Assembly: GCA_003556605.1 (NCBI GenBank)
Contig: PWQX01000195.1
Coordinates: 1 to 34,031, forward strand
Direction of reading: 5' to 3'
Origin: Spirochaetaceae bacterium
GTDB taxonomy: Bacteria; Spirochaetota; Spirochaetia; DSM-27196; SLAA01
Length of the DNA: 34,031 nucleotides
Shown: positions 9,185 through 18,372 of the stretch, piece after piece
How positions within the stretch are numbered: position 1 is the first letter of the stretch
Layout of the letters: each line of letters opens with the position of its first letter
Notes under the pieces: model-generated
Seen by the model: only the letters and a program-made list of their open reading frames with translations
The model's database searches: none
Told to the model about the DNA's origin: nothing
Translations under genes and position numbers: made by a program

Positions 9185-10804
9185 ATGCACAGCGAGTTTA
9201 GATTATCTGAGCTCATTGATACGAGCGAGGTGCGCGATCGTCTTGGTAAAGGCGACCCGGCTATTACCGCCATCGCGTACGACTCGCGCGAGTGTCTGCC
9301 CGGCTGCGTGTTTTTTGCGCTGCCGGGTGCCCATGTAGACGGACACCGGTTCATCCCGCAGGCGATTGAGCGCGGGGCGGCTGCGATTGTACAAACCATG
9401 CCGGTAAATCGCAACACGCCAGACGCCTCACGCAGCGACGTCGTGCGACTGCAGGTAGATAATGCACGAGTTCTCCTGTCACGTGCGGCGGCGCGATTCT
9501 ACGGTGATCCGTCACGCAAGCTGACCGTAATCGGGGTAACCGGAACCGATGGGAAAAGCACCACCGTGTACTTTCTCTATCAGCTGTTGGCCGCACTCGG
9601 CAAACCGGCCGGTTTCATTTCAACCGTTGCGCTGAACACCCGCGGCGAGGTCCGCAAGAACACGATGCGGCAGTCCACGCCTGAAGCGCCCGATCTGCAC
9701 AAGATGCTGGCGGAGATGCTGGAAAACGGATTGCGGTATGCAATCGTTGAGGCAACGAGTCACGGCTTGTCGCTGCGCACTGCACGACTCGCCGACATAG
9801 CGTTTGACGTTGCCGTGTGTACCAATATCAGCCACGATCATCTGGAGTTTCATGGCACCCCCGAGCAATACCGCAATGACAAGGCGAATCTGCTGCGCGC
9901 GCTTGATCGCGACATCGCCGCGAGCCCGGACGGCACTGCGCGTGTACCCCGCGTCACACGCGGGCGTGAAGAGCACACGCCTGCGGCGTCCAAACGGTTC
10001 GCGGTATTGAACCGTGACGACGATGGCTCCCGGTCGCTCTCCGCGCATACCCGGCAGCCGGTGCTGTGGTACTCGCTCCGGGATGCCGGCGCCGACTTAT
10101 TCGCCGACGAGTTGCACGAAGAGCTCGACGGCAGCAGCTTCAGGCTGCGTTCCGGATCACAGCAGGCGCAGGCGCGAATCACGTTAGGTGGCCGCTTCAA
10201 CCTCGAGAACGCGCTTGCCGCCGCCTTGGCGGTGAGGGGCCTGTTCAGGGTGCACTTGGAAGAGATTGCGGCGCTCTTGCCGGCGCTCGAGGGCGTAGCC
10301 GGCCGAATGATCACGGTAACCGCGCCGGACCACCCTTTTACCGTGATCGTAGACTACGCGCACACCCCGGCCTCCTTTGAGAAGCTGTTCCCTATGATTG
10401 CAGCGCGCACACGCGGCGGCATAATCCCGGTCTTCAGTTCCGCCGGCGAACGAGACCTCGAAAAACGCCCGATCCTCGGTGAAATTGCGGCGCGCTACAG
10501 TCGGATGGTGATACTCGCAGATGAAGATCCCCGCGGCGAAGAGCCGTTGGCGATCCTTGAAGCGGTTGCGGCAGGCTGCATGCGCGTCCGTCCGGAGTGG
10601 CGCCGCGGCCGTGAGCTGCAGATCATCCCGCACCGGCCCAGCGCGATTCGCGCCGCGTTGCGCGCCGCCGAACCGGGAGATACCGTGCTGTTGCTCGGCA
10701 AAGGACATGAAGGCAACATCATCTACGCCGACGGCGCAGTTGAGTGGGACGAGGAAGCCGAAGCTCGTAGGGCGCTGCAGGAGCTCAACTCGGCGATGGT
10801 ATAG
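9185..10804 (+). CDS. murE: UDP-N-acetylmuramoyl-tripeptide synthetase (MurE-type Mur ligase)
   Basis: 'GVTGTDGKSTTVYFLYQLL' P-loop, 'TNISHDHLEFHGTPEQYRNDKANLL', 'VDYAHTPASFEKLF', 'LLLGKGHE'. Confidence 0.9.
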   Translation: MHSEFRLSELIDTSEVRDRLGKGDPAITAIAYDSRECLPGCVFFALPGAHVDGHRFIPQAIERGAAAIVQTMPVNRNTPDASRSDVVRLQVDNARVLLSRAAARFYGDPSRKLTVIGVTGTDGKSTTVYFLYQLLAALGKPAGFISTVALNTRGEVRKNTMRQSTPEAPDLHKMLAEMLENGLRYAIVEATSHGLSLRTARLADIAFDVAVCTNISHDHLEFHGTPEQYRNDKANLLRALDRDIAASPDGTARVPRVTRGREEHTPAASKRFAVLNRDDDGSRSLSAHTRQPVLWYSLRDAGADLFADELHEELDGSSFRLRSGSQQAQARITLGGRFNLENALAAALAVRGLFRVHLEEIAALLPALEGVAGRMITVTAPDHPFTVIVDYAHTPASFEKLFPMIAARTRGGIIPVFSSAGERDLEKRPILGEIAARYSRMVILADEDPRGEEPLAILEAVAAGCMRVRPEWRRGRELQIIPHRPSAIRAALRAAEPGDTVLLLGKGHEGNIIYADGAVEWDEEAEARRALQELNSAMV

Positions 10805-10830
10805 CGGCGCGATAGCAAGGAACTCGAGCA

Positions 10831-11937
10831 ATGGCGATTACCAGACTAGGAGTACTGTACGGCGGCCGCTCAGGGGAACACGAAGTATCACTACAGTCGG
10901 CTACCTCCATAGTTCGCAACATCGACAGCACCCGCTTCACGCAGACGCTTATCGGAATCACGCGTGCAGGTCACTGGTATTTGCAACCCGACTCTGTAGT
11001 TGACTCGGTACACGCCGGCATGCCGATTGAGCGTGTTCAAGAGAACGAGCAACAGCTGGTGCTATTCCGACCGGGTGTCGGGCTCACGGTAAACGGCGAC
11101 TTAATCCCGATGGACTGCGTGTTCCCGGTTCTGCACGGCTCGTTCGGCGAGGATGGCACGGTGCAGGGCTTGTTGGAGCTCGTCGGCGTACCGTACGTCG
11201 GCGCAGGGGTGCTCGGTAGCGCGCTCGGCATGGACAAGGAGATCGTCAAGCGCGTCTGGCAGGCTCATCGGCTGCCGGCGGTTCCGTTTCACCCGTTCTC
11301 TGCGGCCGAGTACCGTGAAAGCGGAACCGCGAGACTGCCTGCCGAGCTCAACGCAGCACTCGGTCAACCGCCGTACTTTGTAAAACCGGCCTGTGCCGGA
11401 TCCTCGGTCGGAATCAGCCGTATCAAGTCATTCACCGAGCTTGACCCGGCTTTGAAAGCGGCGTTTCGCTTCGATACCAAGGTCTTAATTGAGCCGAGCA
11501 TTCCGGCCCGCGAAATTGAGGTGGCGGTGCTCGGCAACCACCGGCCCCGGGCGTTTACGCCCGGCGAGGTTATCCCAACACATGAGTTCTACGATTACGA
11601 GGCGAAGTATATCGACCCCAACGGCGCCGAGCTGGTAATCCCGGCCGATCTGCCGCACGAAACTCTGACAACCGCGCGTGAACTGGCCCTCGCCGCGTAT
11701 CGTGCCTGTGGCGCCTGTGGACTCGCACGCGTCGACCTATTCTACGACAAACGCGAAGAAGAGCTGCTGCTGAACGAGATCAACACCATTCCCGGCTTCA
11801 CGCGGATCAGTATGTTTCCGCGTATGTGCGCCCACGACGGGCTCGCGTACCCGCAGCTGTTGGCTCAATTGACCGAGCTCGCGATTGAGCACCACAGCGA
11901 GCGGCAGAGCCTCGACGGAGTCTGGACTCCTTTATAA
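10831..11937 (+). CDS. ddl: D-alanine--D-alanine ligase
   Basis: 'GVLYGGRSGEHEVSLQSA', 'VFPVLHGSFGEDGTVQGLLELVGVPYVGAGVLGSALGMDKE', 'LLNEINTIPGFT'. Confidence 0.95.
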   Translation: MAITRLGVLYGGRSGEHEVSLQSATSIVRNIDSTRFTQTLIGITRAGHWYLQPDSVVDSVHAGMPIERVQENEQQLVLFRPGVGLTVNGDLIPMDCVFPVLHGSFGEDGTVQGLLELVGVPYVGAGVLGSALGMDKEIVKRVWQAHRLPAVPFHPFSAAEYRESGTARLPAELNAALGQPPYFVKPACAGSSVGISRIKSFTELDPALKAAFRFDTKVLIEPSIPAREIEVAVLGNHRPRAFTPGEVIPTHEFYDYEAKYIDPNGAELVIPADLPHETLTTARELALAAYRACGACGLARVDLFYDKREEELLLNEINTIPGFTRISMFPRMCAHDGLAYPQLLAQLTELAIEHHSERQSLDGVWTPL

Positions 11938-11981
11938 CCAAGCGCACACGGGCGGCCGGCGCGTTACAAGAACCCGCTCTC

Positions 11982-12491
11982 TTACCAATGCTCGTACGCC
12001 ACCACGCGCTTAAACGGATGACGCGCGGGCGGTTCCGGCGATTCGTCCGGGTTCCCGACAACCAACAGCATAACCACTCGCATTGAGAACGGCACCGACA
12101 GCAGACTCTTGACATCGCGCTCTTTGAACGTAGTTACCACGCATGCGCCGAGCTCTTCGTGCTCGGCCTGCAGCAGCATGAATGACGCGGCAAACGCCAG
12201 GTCTATCGGGTACGACAACTGCCCATTGGGCATCTTGTATTCAACATTGGTAGTACACAGGGCAATGGTAACCGGTGCTTCACCGATATACTCCTGTCCA
12301 AACGCGGCCGCTTCAAGGCTCTTGCGCATGTCAGGGTCCTGCACCACGATGAAGCGCCACGCTTGACGGTTCTTGGCCGACGGTGCACGCCGACCCGCTT
12401 CCACGATGCGCTCAATTTGCTGATCGCTCAGCGGCTCATCCGTATACTTACGAATACTGACCCGCTGTGCGATCTCAGGAAGTAGGTCCAT
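11982..12491 (-). CDS. Nitroreductase family protein
   Basis: 'ISIRKYTDEPLSDQQIERIVEAGRRAPSAKNRQAWRFIVV' and 'LLVVGNPDESPEPPARHPFKRVV'. Confidence 0.85.
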   Translation of the reverse strand: MDLLPEIAQRVSIRKYTDEPLSDQQIERIVEAGRRAPSAKNRQAWRFIVVQDPDMRKSLEAAAFGQEYIGEAPVTIALCTTNVEYKMPNGQLSYPIDLAFAASFMLLQAEHEELGACVVTTFKERDVKSLLSVPFSMRVVMLLVVGNPDESPEPPARHPFKRVVAYEHW

Positions 12492-12520
12492 ACGTGATTC
12501 CTTCTCAGTTTTCCTCGTGC

Positions 12521-12549
12521 TTGACTGCCTCGAACGTTTTACCTATCGT
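12521..12549 (+). promoter_or_regulatory. Candidate promoter for the M28-like gene
   Basis: TTGACT (12521-12526), 17-nt spacer, TATCGT (12544-12549), directly upstream of ATG 12559. Confidence 0.35.
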
Positions 12550-12558
12550 GATCTGGTA

Positions 12559-14757
12559 ATGCGGAAGTTTCTGTTCCTTGCGGTCCTGAGTCTAACAGGT
12601 TCCGTGTTGTTTTTACAGCCCTTATCCGCCGTTAATCCGCAACGCGCAGAGGAATTACTCGGGGAGTTCCGTGCGTTCTATCCGCGCGCCGAAGCGTCCG
12701 ACGGCGAAACCCGCGCGGTTGCGTTTCTCGACGAGCGGCTCAGTGAGCTGGGACTCCAGCCGATAAAGCAAGGGTTTGAGGACTTCGAGGACGGCCATTC
12801 GTTCTCTTCAATTGTCCGTGCTCGGATTGAGGGAGCTGTCGACGAGGACTTACTCCTGCTTGTCCCGATTGATCATCAACGCCGGCGCGAGCGCCGGCAA
12901 GATGGGTCGGCGTCGCTTGCGCTTGCTCTGGCGTTAGCCGAGCGCTACAGCCAAGAAACACCGCCGCTGAACATTGAGTTCGTGTTTTTAGGCGCCGAAC
13001 AGGGTCCGTTTGCTCGGCATCCCATGGGCACGCGCCACATATTGCGTGATTTCTTCCCCCAGCGTCCAAGCTATGCGCTGTACCTCGATCTCCAGACCGT
13101 TGGCGGAAGCCTTGAAATCGAACACGGCGGAGATGGGGTGGTAGCACCTTCCTGGCTGGTGCAGGCTGCGCTTCAAAGTGCTCACAGCACCGAGCTTCCG
13201 TTCTCGCTTCCGGGCACTCTCGGTCACATTCATCGCGCCGGTGTAGGGACCAGCAACACACCGATCAGTTTGTATCTGGCTGCCGAGCTTCCGGCGATCG
13301 GGCTCTTCAGCGGTGGGGCGCCGGTGCTTGAAGCTGATGAATGGTTCGGCGAACTGATCGCACTGGTAGACCGGCTCGCCGAAGGTACCGCCGAGCGCGT
13401 TGGGCTGCAATGGGATCGGCACTACGTTGTTTTCGCTATTCCCGGACGCCACATCGTGGTGCCGGAGACCGTACACGTTATCGTAGTATGGGTGATCGCC
13501 GCCGCGATGCTGCTGTACGGCATGACGTACCGAGTACGTTTGACCCGCTACCTTCGCAGCGTTCGGCGGAATCTCTGGAACCTTCCGGTCCTGTTCTTGT
13601 TGGTGTTCGGTTTCTTGGCGCTGGCCACGGTTTTGCTCGAACAGATTCTGAGGCTCAGAGGCTTCCCGGATTTATGGCAGTTCTATCCCCTGCCGTTCTT
13701 CGTCATGAAGTTGACGTTGGCGATCTTCTTGTTCAGCACAGTCTTTCAGCTTGCCTTTCGCCTGCCGCTCTCAAAACACGGAAGCTTTTACTCCGCCGCC
13801 GCGATCGTGGTGTTGATGGTGCTGGTAGTGGTGACGGCAGGCATCAGTATATCTTTCAGCTACTACTTCTTATGGGCACTGTTGTGCGCTTTCTTGTTCT
13901 CGATAACACGAAAGAAAGCCTTGATGCCGCTGTGGGTCGCGATCGCACCGCTATGGTTCTTGGTAGCCGCGGTCGTGGTATTCAGCCGTCCCGAGCTCGG
14001 AGCAATTCGTGCGCTGCTGTTGTCACCGATTCGGGGAAACGCCATCCTGGCGCTCGTTATTCTCCCGTTCCTCCTCATGCTCGTGCGTATCGACTTTCTC
14101 CTGAGCCCGCCCTCCCCTGGTAAAGCGCTATTCAGCCTCAAGCTGCTTGCGGGGGTCACCGGGGTGGTGTCAGCCGCCTTTATCGCGTTTGTAGTAGTGA
14201 TCAACCCGTTCGAAAACGATGAACGCCAGGTGGTCGAGATTCACGAACACATCTCCGTCGCGGCCGAAGAGCGCCGGGTCAGCCTGCACAGCCCCGCACC
14301 CCTGCCGGCGCTGCAGTTGACACTCGGTGATGAGGTGCACCGCATTGACGCTGCGGGAAGACGGCACACGCTGCGGCCTGCAGGCCTGCCTCAGCTCGTG
14401 CAGGCTGAGCTCATGCAGCAGGCGTTCCTCGACCGCATTCAGCATCGGTTGATCGTTGAACCTGACGAGCGTTTCGATGATCTGACCATTCGACTGCAGG
14501 CACCTGAGAGCTTCCTGTTGTTTGACTCAAACTTCCCGTTCCGCATGGGACCCGAAGGGCGCTCTGCCGAGATCTTCGTTGGGGCCGCGCCGCCGATCCC
14601 GCTTGAGGTTGAGTATACCGTGCCTTCCGACATCCCGATTGCGGCCACTATCGAGGCCGAATGGTTCCGGCTCTCAGAGCCCTTTTGGCTCAGCAACGGG
14701 CACCTAACCGTGCGCCCGCGGCTGAGCCTCAGACAGCCGGTACCGGTTGCGGAGTGA
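12559..14757 (+). CDS. M28-family-like (aminopeptidase-fold) protein with multiple TM helices and C-terminal extracytoplasmic domain
   Basis: ATG 12559 gives the signal peptide MRKFLFLAVLSLTGSVLFLQPLSA. M28-like order: 'LLLLVPIDHQ...DGSASLALALALAE...IEFVFLGAEQGP...YALYLDLQTVGG', then about 6-8 hydrophobic segments. Confidence 0.6.
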   Translation: MRKFLFLAVLSLTGSVLFLQPLSAVNPQRAEELLGEFRAFYPRAEASDGETRAVAFLDERLSELGLQPIKQGFEDFEDGHSFSSIVRARIEGAVDEDLLLLVPIDHQRRRERRQDGSASLALALALAERYSQETPPLNIEFVFLGAEQGPFARHPMGTRHILRDFFPQRPSYALYLDLQTVGGSLEIEHGGDGVVAPSWLVQAALQSAHSTELPFSLPGTLGHIHRAGVGTSNTPISLYLAAELPAIGLFSGGAPVLEADEWFGELIALVDRLAEGTAERVGLQWDRHYVVFAIPGRHIVVPETVHVIVVWVIAAAMLLYGMTYRVRLTRYLRSVRRNLWNLPVLFLLVFGFLALATVLLEQILRLRGFPDLWQFYPLPFFVMKLTLAIFLFSTVFQLAFRLPLSKHGSFYSAAAIVVLMVLVVVTAGISISFSYYFLWALLCAFLFSITRKKALMPLWVAIAPLWFLVAAVVVFSRPELGAIRALLLSPIRGNAILALVILPFLLMLVRIDFLLSPPSPGKALFSLKLLAGVTGVVSAAFIAFVVVINPFENDERQVVEIHEHISVAAEERRVSLHSPAPLPALQLTLGDEVHRIDAAGRRHTLRPAGLPQLVQAELMQQAFLDRIQHRLIVEPDERFDDLTIRLQAPESFLLFDSNFPFRMGPEGRSAEIFVGAAPPIPLEVEYTVPSDIPIAATIEAEWFRLSEPFWLSNGHLTVRPRLSLRQPVPVAE

Positions 14758-15939
14758 GTGATGGCCGACCCGCTGTGGTTCCACGTGGATATGGACGCGT
14801 TCTACGCCTCTGTGGAGCAACTCGACAATCCACAGTTGCGTGGTCGGCCGGTGATTGTAGGCGGTAAACCCGGCGGGCGCGGTGTTGTGTCGGCGTGCTC
14901 CTACGAAGCGCGTGCGTGCGGCGTGCATTCCGCCCAACCTATCGCCAAGGCATCTGAGCTATGCCCCCACGGAGTGTTTCTCCCGGTTCGGATGTCTCGG
15001 TATCGCGAGCTGTCGCAACAGATCATGCGGGCCCTCTCCAACTACTCTCCGGAGGTACACCAGGTTTCCATAGACGAGGCGTTCCTCGAGATGACCGGTA
15101 CCGAGCGCTTATTCGGCTCACCGCATGACACCGCAGGCCGGCTCAAGCGAGAGGTGCGCTGCGAGACAGGCCTTACCATTTCGATCGGCATCGCCCCCAG
15201 TCGCTACCTCGCGAAGCTCGCTTCCGGCTATGACAAGCCCGATGGGCTGTACCAGGTACACCCGGGTGAGGAGCTGGCCTTTACCGCCAGGCTCCCGCTC
15301 TCGAAGCTCTGGGGCGTCGGCAAACAGTCTCGCCGGCACCTGGAACGCTACGGCATCACAACGGTGACGCAGTTGCGGGCGCAAACCATCGAGCATCTTA
15401 CGCGGCTGTTCGGAGAGGCCGGCGCATGGTACCTGTACCGTTCGGCCCGGGGCATAGACCCCGGCATGTATGCAGAACGCACAAAAACCCACTCTATTAG
15501 CTCGGAGACCACCTTTGAGCACGATATCGCCGGCGCCGAGACGCTCGAAAGGGTACTCTTGGAGCTGAGCGACGGGGTGCTGTATCGCTTGCGGCAGGAA
15601 GGCGGCGTCGCACGGGTGGTGACTCTGAAGATCCGGCTGCAGGACTTCACGACCAAGACCGCCCGAACCACCCGCACCGCCCCGATTCGTTCGCTCGAGG
15701 AGCTGCACAGTACCGCCGTGGAGCTGCTCCACCGGCGGTGGACCAACCGGCGCCCGGTGCGTTTGATCGGGGTAGGGCTCGACAACGTGCTTCTCGATAC
15801 CGGACCGGAACAGGTGGAGCTCTTCGAGGATCGCGGGGAGCGGCAACGGCGAGTTGAAGATGCGGTATTTGATCTGCGCCGGCGCTATCGCGGCATCGCG
15901 ATCCGCAAAGCCCGTAACCTCGGCGAGACTAATCGGTAA
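14758..15939 (+). CDS. dinB: DNA polymerase IV (Y-family)
   Basis: 'WFHVDMDAFYASVEQLDNPQLRGRPVIVGG', 'SACSYEARACGVHSAQP', 'YSPEVHQVSIDEAFLEMTGTERLFG', 'GLTISIGIAPSRYLAKLASGYDKPDG'. Confidence 0.95.
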   Translation: MMADPLWFHVDMDAFYASVEQLDNPQLRGRPVIVGGKPGGRGVVSACSYEARACGVHSAQPIAKASELCPHGVFLPVRMSRYRELSQQIMRALSNYSPEVHQVSIDEAFLEMTGTERLFGSPHDTAGRLKREVRCETGLTISIGIAPSRYLAKLASGYDKPDGLYQVHPGEELAFTARLPLSKLWGVGKQSRRHLERYGITTVTQLRAQTIEHLTRLFGEAGAWYLYRSARGIDPGMYAERTKTHSISSETTFEHDIAGAETLERVLLELSDGVLYRLRQEGGVARVVTLKIRLQDFTTKTARTTRTAPIRSLEELHSTAVELLHRRWTNRRPVRLIGVGLDNVLLDTGPEQVELFEDRGERQRRVEDAVFDLRRRYRGIAIRKARNLGETNR

Positions 15940-15997
15940 CATCGCCCGCCGCGCATGCACTATCGACCAATCTGCGGCTCCGCCGGACCGCCGAAGC

Positions 15998-16026
15998 TCG
16001 ACAGGGCCCGCTGGGTTTGGTACAGT
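15998..16026 (+). promoter_or_regulatory. Candidate promoter for dapL
   Basis: TCGACA (15998-16003), 17-nt spacer, TACAGT (16021-16026). Confidence 0.35.
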
Positions 16027-16060
16027 ACGGCGGTAGCGACACCTAAGTGAGGACCGATAC

Positions 16061-17281
16061 ATGATTCGAATGAACGAACATTTCCGCAAGCTGCAGTCAT
16101 CGTACCTGTTCAGTGAAATCGCCCAGAAAGTTGCGGCGTTCCAAGGGGCCAACCCTGATACTAACGTCATCAAGCTCGGCATCGGCGACGTCACCCGCCC
16201 GCTGCCGCCAAGCATCGTTACGCGCTTTCAGGAAGCGGTTGCCGAGATGGGCAGCTACGGGTCGTTCCGCGGTTACGGCCCGGAACAAGGCTATACGTTT
16301 CTACGAGAAGCGATCGCAACCCACGATTTTGAGGCGCGCGGAATGACCATTACTCCCGATGAGATCTTCATCAGTGACGGCACCAAGTGCGATATCGGTA
16401 ACTTCCAAGAGCTGTTTGCCGAAGACGTGCGCGTTGCAATCGGCGACCCGGTGTACCCGGTGTACTTAGACACCAACGTCATGGCCGGCCGCGCCGGTGA
16501 GTATCAGCACGGCCGTTACACCGGCATCCATTATCTCGCCTCCACTGCCGAGAACCGCTACGTCCCGGCACCGCCGGATCAGCCGCTTGACCTGATCTAC
16601 CTGTGCTTTCCGAACAACCCAACAGGCGCTACCGCCTCGCGGACTGAGCTTGCCGAGTGGGTCGCCTACGCTCGTCGCCACCGCGCCTTGATTCTATTCG
16701 ACGCCGCTTACGAGGCCTTTATTCAAGACCCCGAGATCCCACACTCGATTTTTGAGATTGAAGGTGCCGGCGAAGTTGCGGTTGAGTTCCGCAGCTTTTC
16801 GAAGACCGCCGGTTTCACCGGCACCCGCTGCGCCTACACCATCATACCGAAGGCCGTGCACGTCTACGACGGTAACGGCGAACGGCACGGGCTCCACGCA
16901 CTGTGGAACCGCCGCCATAGCACCAAGTTCAACGGTGTCGCCTACCCGGTGCAGCGCGCGGCCGAAGCTCGCTACAGCGAGACCGGCAAACGCGAGGTTG
17001 CTGAGCTTGTTTCCTATTACCTCGAGAATGCCCGCATCATCCGTAGCGAGGTCAGCAGTATGGGATATCGCTGTACCGGCGTTGACAACTCGCCATACAT
17101 CTGGGTTCAGACCGGCGGAAGCGCATGGGAGTTTTTCGATCAGATTCTATCTCGCGCCGGAGTAGTCGTGACGCCCGGCTTAGGGTTTGGACCTTCAGGA
17201 GAGGGCCACGTGCGGATCAGCGCCTTCAACGACCGCGAAAAGGTGTCTGAAGCGATGCAACGAATACGCGCTGCGCTGTAG
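16061..17281 (+). CDS. dapL: LL-diaminopimelate aminotransferase
   Basis: 'YLFSEIAQKVAAFQGANPDTNVIKLGIGDVTRPLP', 'SDGTKCDIGNFQELF', 'YLCFPNNPTGA', 'FRSFSKTAGFTGTRCAYT' (PLP lysine), 'FGPSGEGHVRISAFN'. Confidence 0.92.
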   Translation: MIRMNEHFRKLQSSYLFSEIAQKVAAFQGANPDTNVIKLGIGDVTRPLPPSIVTRFQEAVAEMGSYGSFRGYGPEQGYTFLREAIATHDFEARGMTITPDEIFISDGTKCDIGNFQELFAEDVRVAIGDPVYPVYLDTNVMAGRAGEYQHGRYTGIHYLASTAENRYVPAPPDQPLDLIYLCFPNNPTGATASRTELAEWVAYARRHRALILFDAAYEAFIQDPEIPHSIFEIEGAGEVAVEFRSFSKTAGFTGTRCAYTIIPKAVHVYDGNGERHGLHALWNRRHSTKFNGVAYPVQRAAEARYSETGKREVAELVSYYLENARIIRSEVSSMGYRCTGVDNSPYIWVQTGGSAWEFFDQILSRAGVVVTPGLGFGPSGEGHVRISAFNDREKVSEAMQRIRAAL

Positions 17282-17296
17282 CCGGCAACCGGTGCC

Positions 17297-18139
17297 TCAG
17301 TACAGGTGCCCCATCTTGGCTTTTTTCGTAGCAAGGTAGAAGCGATTATGCTCGGTAGGCGCTGCTACCACCGGAATACGCCCCGTAACCCGCACACCGT
17401 CGCCGGAAAGCTTCTTTATCTTGTCGGGATTGTTGCTCATGAGCTCGACCGAGGCGATACCGAGCATATCGAGAATGCGGGCGGCAACACGATAGTCGCG
17501 CGCTTCAGCCGGATACCCTAACGCCTGGTTTGCTTCAACCGTGTCGAGTCCGAGATCTTGCAGGCGGTAGGCCTTGAGCTTGTTCAACAATCCTATTCCA
17601 CGGCCTTCCTGTCGCATGTAGACAATTGCGCCGCGTTCGGCCGCACCCAGATACCGTAAGGCGAACTCAAGCTGTTCACGGCAGTCGCAGCGCAGTGATC
17701 CCCACACGTCTCCGGTATGGCACTCCGAGTGCACCCGGACGGGACAATGCTCCGCCGCGCGCACCTCGCCTTTTACAACTGCGGTATGCTCGAGCCCGGT
17801 ACTCCGTTCTAGAAAACCGTATAACATGAAAGCACCGTAGCGAGTCGGAAAGTCTACACTGACGACAAGCTCTACCGCGGCGTTGGTGTCTGAATCGACG
17901 CCGCGCGCCGAACCGGGCGGAGCAACCGCCGCAACCTCTCTGAACACGCCGGGATCCTTCTTTATTCGTTGTATCACGTCTTCGGCACGGGCAGCGCTAT
18001 GGCCGTTGCCGTTGCCGTTGCCGTTGCCGTGACCATCACCATCGACCCTTGTTCGGGCAGCGGTGTCTACAGCGTCCTCGTCGGCTGCGCTGTATGGTAA
18101 AGCTCCCCCGGAGGCGGCAATTTCACTGTGTTGATCCAT
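17297..18139 (-). CDS. ribA: GTP cyclohydrolase II with low-complexity N-terminal extension
   Basis: 'VHSECHTGDVWGSLRCDCREQL' zinc motif, 'YMRQEGRGIGLLNKLKAYRLQD', 'DTVEANQALG', 'NNPDKIKKL'. No DHBP synthase (RibB) domain present. Confidence 0.92.
   Translation of the reverse strand: MDQHSEIAASGGALPYSAADEDAVDTAARTRVDGDGHGNGNGNGNGHSAARAEDVIQRIKKDPGVFREVAAVAPPGSARGVDSDTNAAVELVVSVDFPTRYGAFMLYGFLERSTGLEHTAVVKGEVRAAEHCPVRVHSECHTGDVWGSLRCDCREQLEFALRYLGAAERGAIVYMRQEGRGIGLLNKLKAYRLQDLGLDTVEANQALGYPAEARDYRVAARILDMLGIASVELMSNNPDKIKKLSGDGVRVTGRIPVVAAPTEHNRFYLATKKAKMGHLY
18000..18036. repeat. Short hexanucleotide-type tandem repeat (GCCGTT/CCGTTG)n within the ribA N-terminal extension
   Basis: 'ggccgttgccgttgccgttgccgttgccgtgaccatcaccat' encodes GDGHGNGNGNGNGH on the minus strand. 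Confidence 0.7.
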
Positions 18140-18181
18140 CGTACTTGACTTTCCTACACGAGTATTTACATTGACCTAGTT

Positions 18182-18211
18182 ACAATAGCCATGAATACCC
18201 ACAAAAGTCAA
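18182..18211 (-). promoter_or_regulatory. Candidate promoter for ribA
   Basis: Minus strand TTGACT (18206-18211), 18-nt spacer, TATTGT (18182-18187). Confidence 0.4.
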
Positions 18212-18320
18212 ACATCCGCGTTTTGGTTAGGTTTTTTCCGGGGCACCACAAATCACAGATCGTCGCCGCCCGCCTTTGTTGCGAAGTCGCCGCACCGACC
18301 GATACCGAGGTCAGCGCCCC

Positions 18321-18350
18321 TTGAGCCCCGGGTGTTCTTCCGGCTAAAAT
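18321..18350 (+). promoter_or_regulatory. Candidate promoter for the RibD-C reductase operon
   Basis: TTGAGC (18321-18326), 18-nt spacer, TAAAAT (18345-18350). GGAGAG precedes ATG 18373. Confidence 0.4.
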
Positions 18351-18372
18351 CGCCCCACGATCCGGAGAGTTC

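Noticed and set aside
15118-16215. 365-aa minus-strand ORF opposite dinB/dapL
   Set aside because: Covers most of the clear dinB coding sequence on the opposite strand; no recognisable domain.
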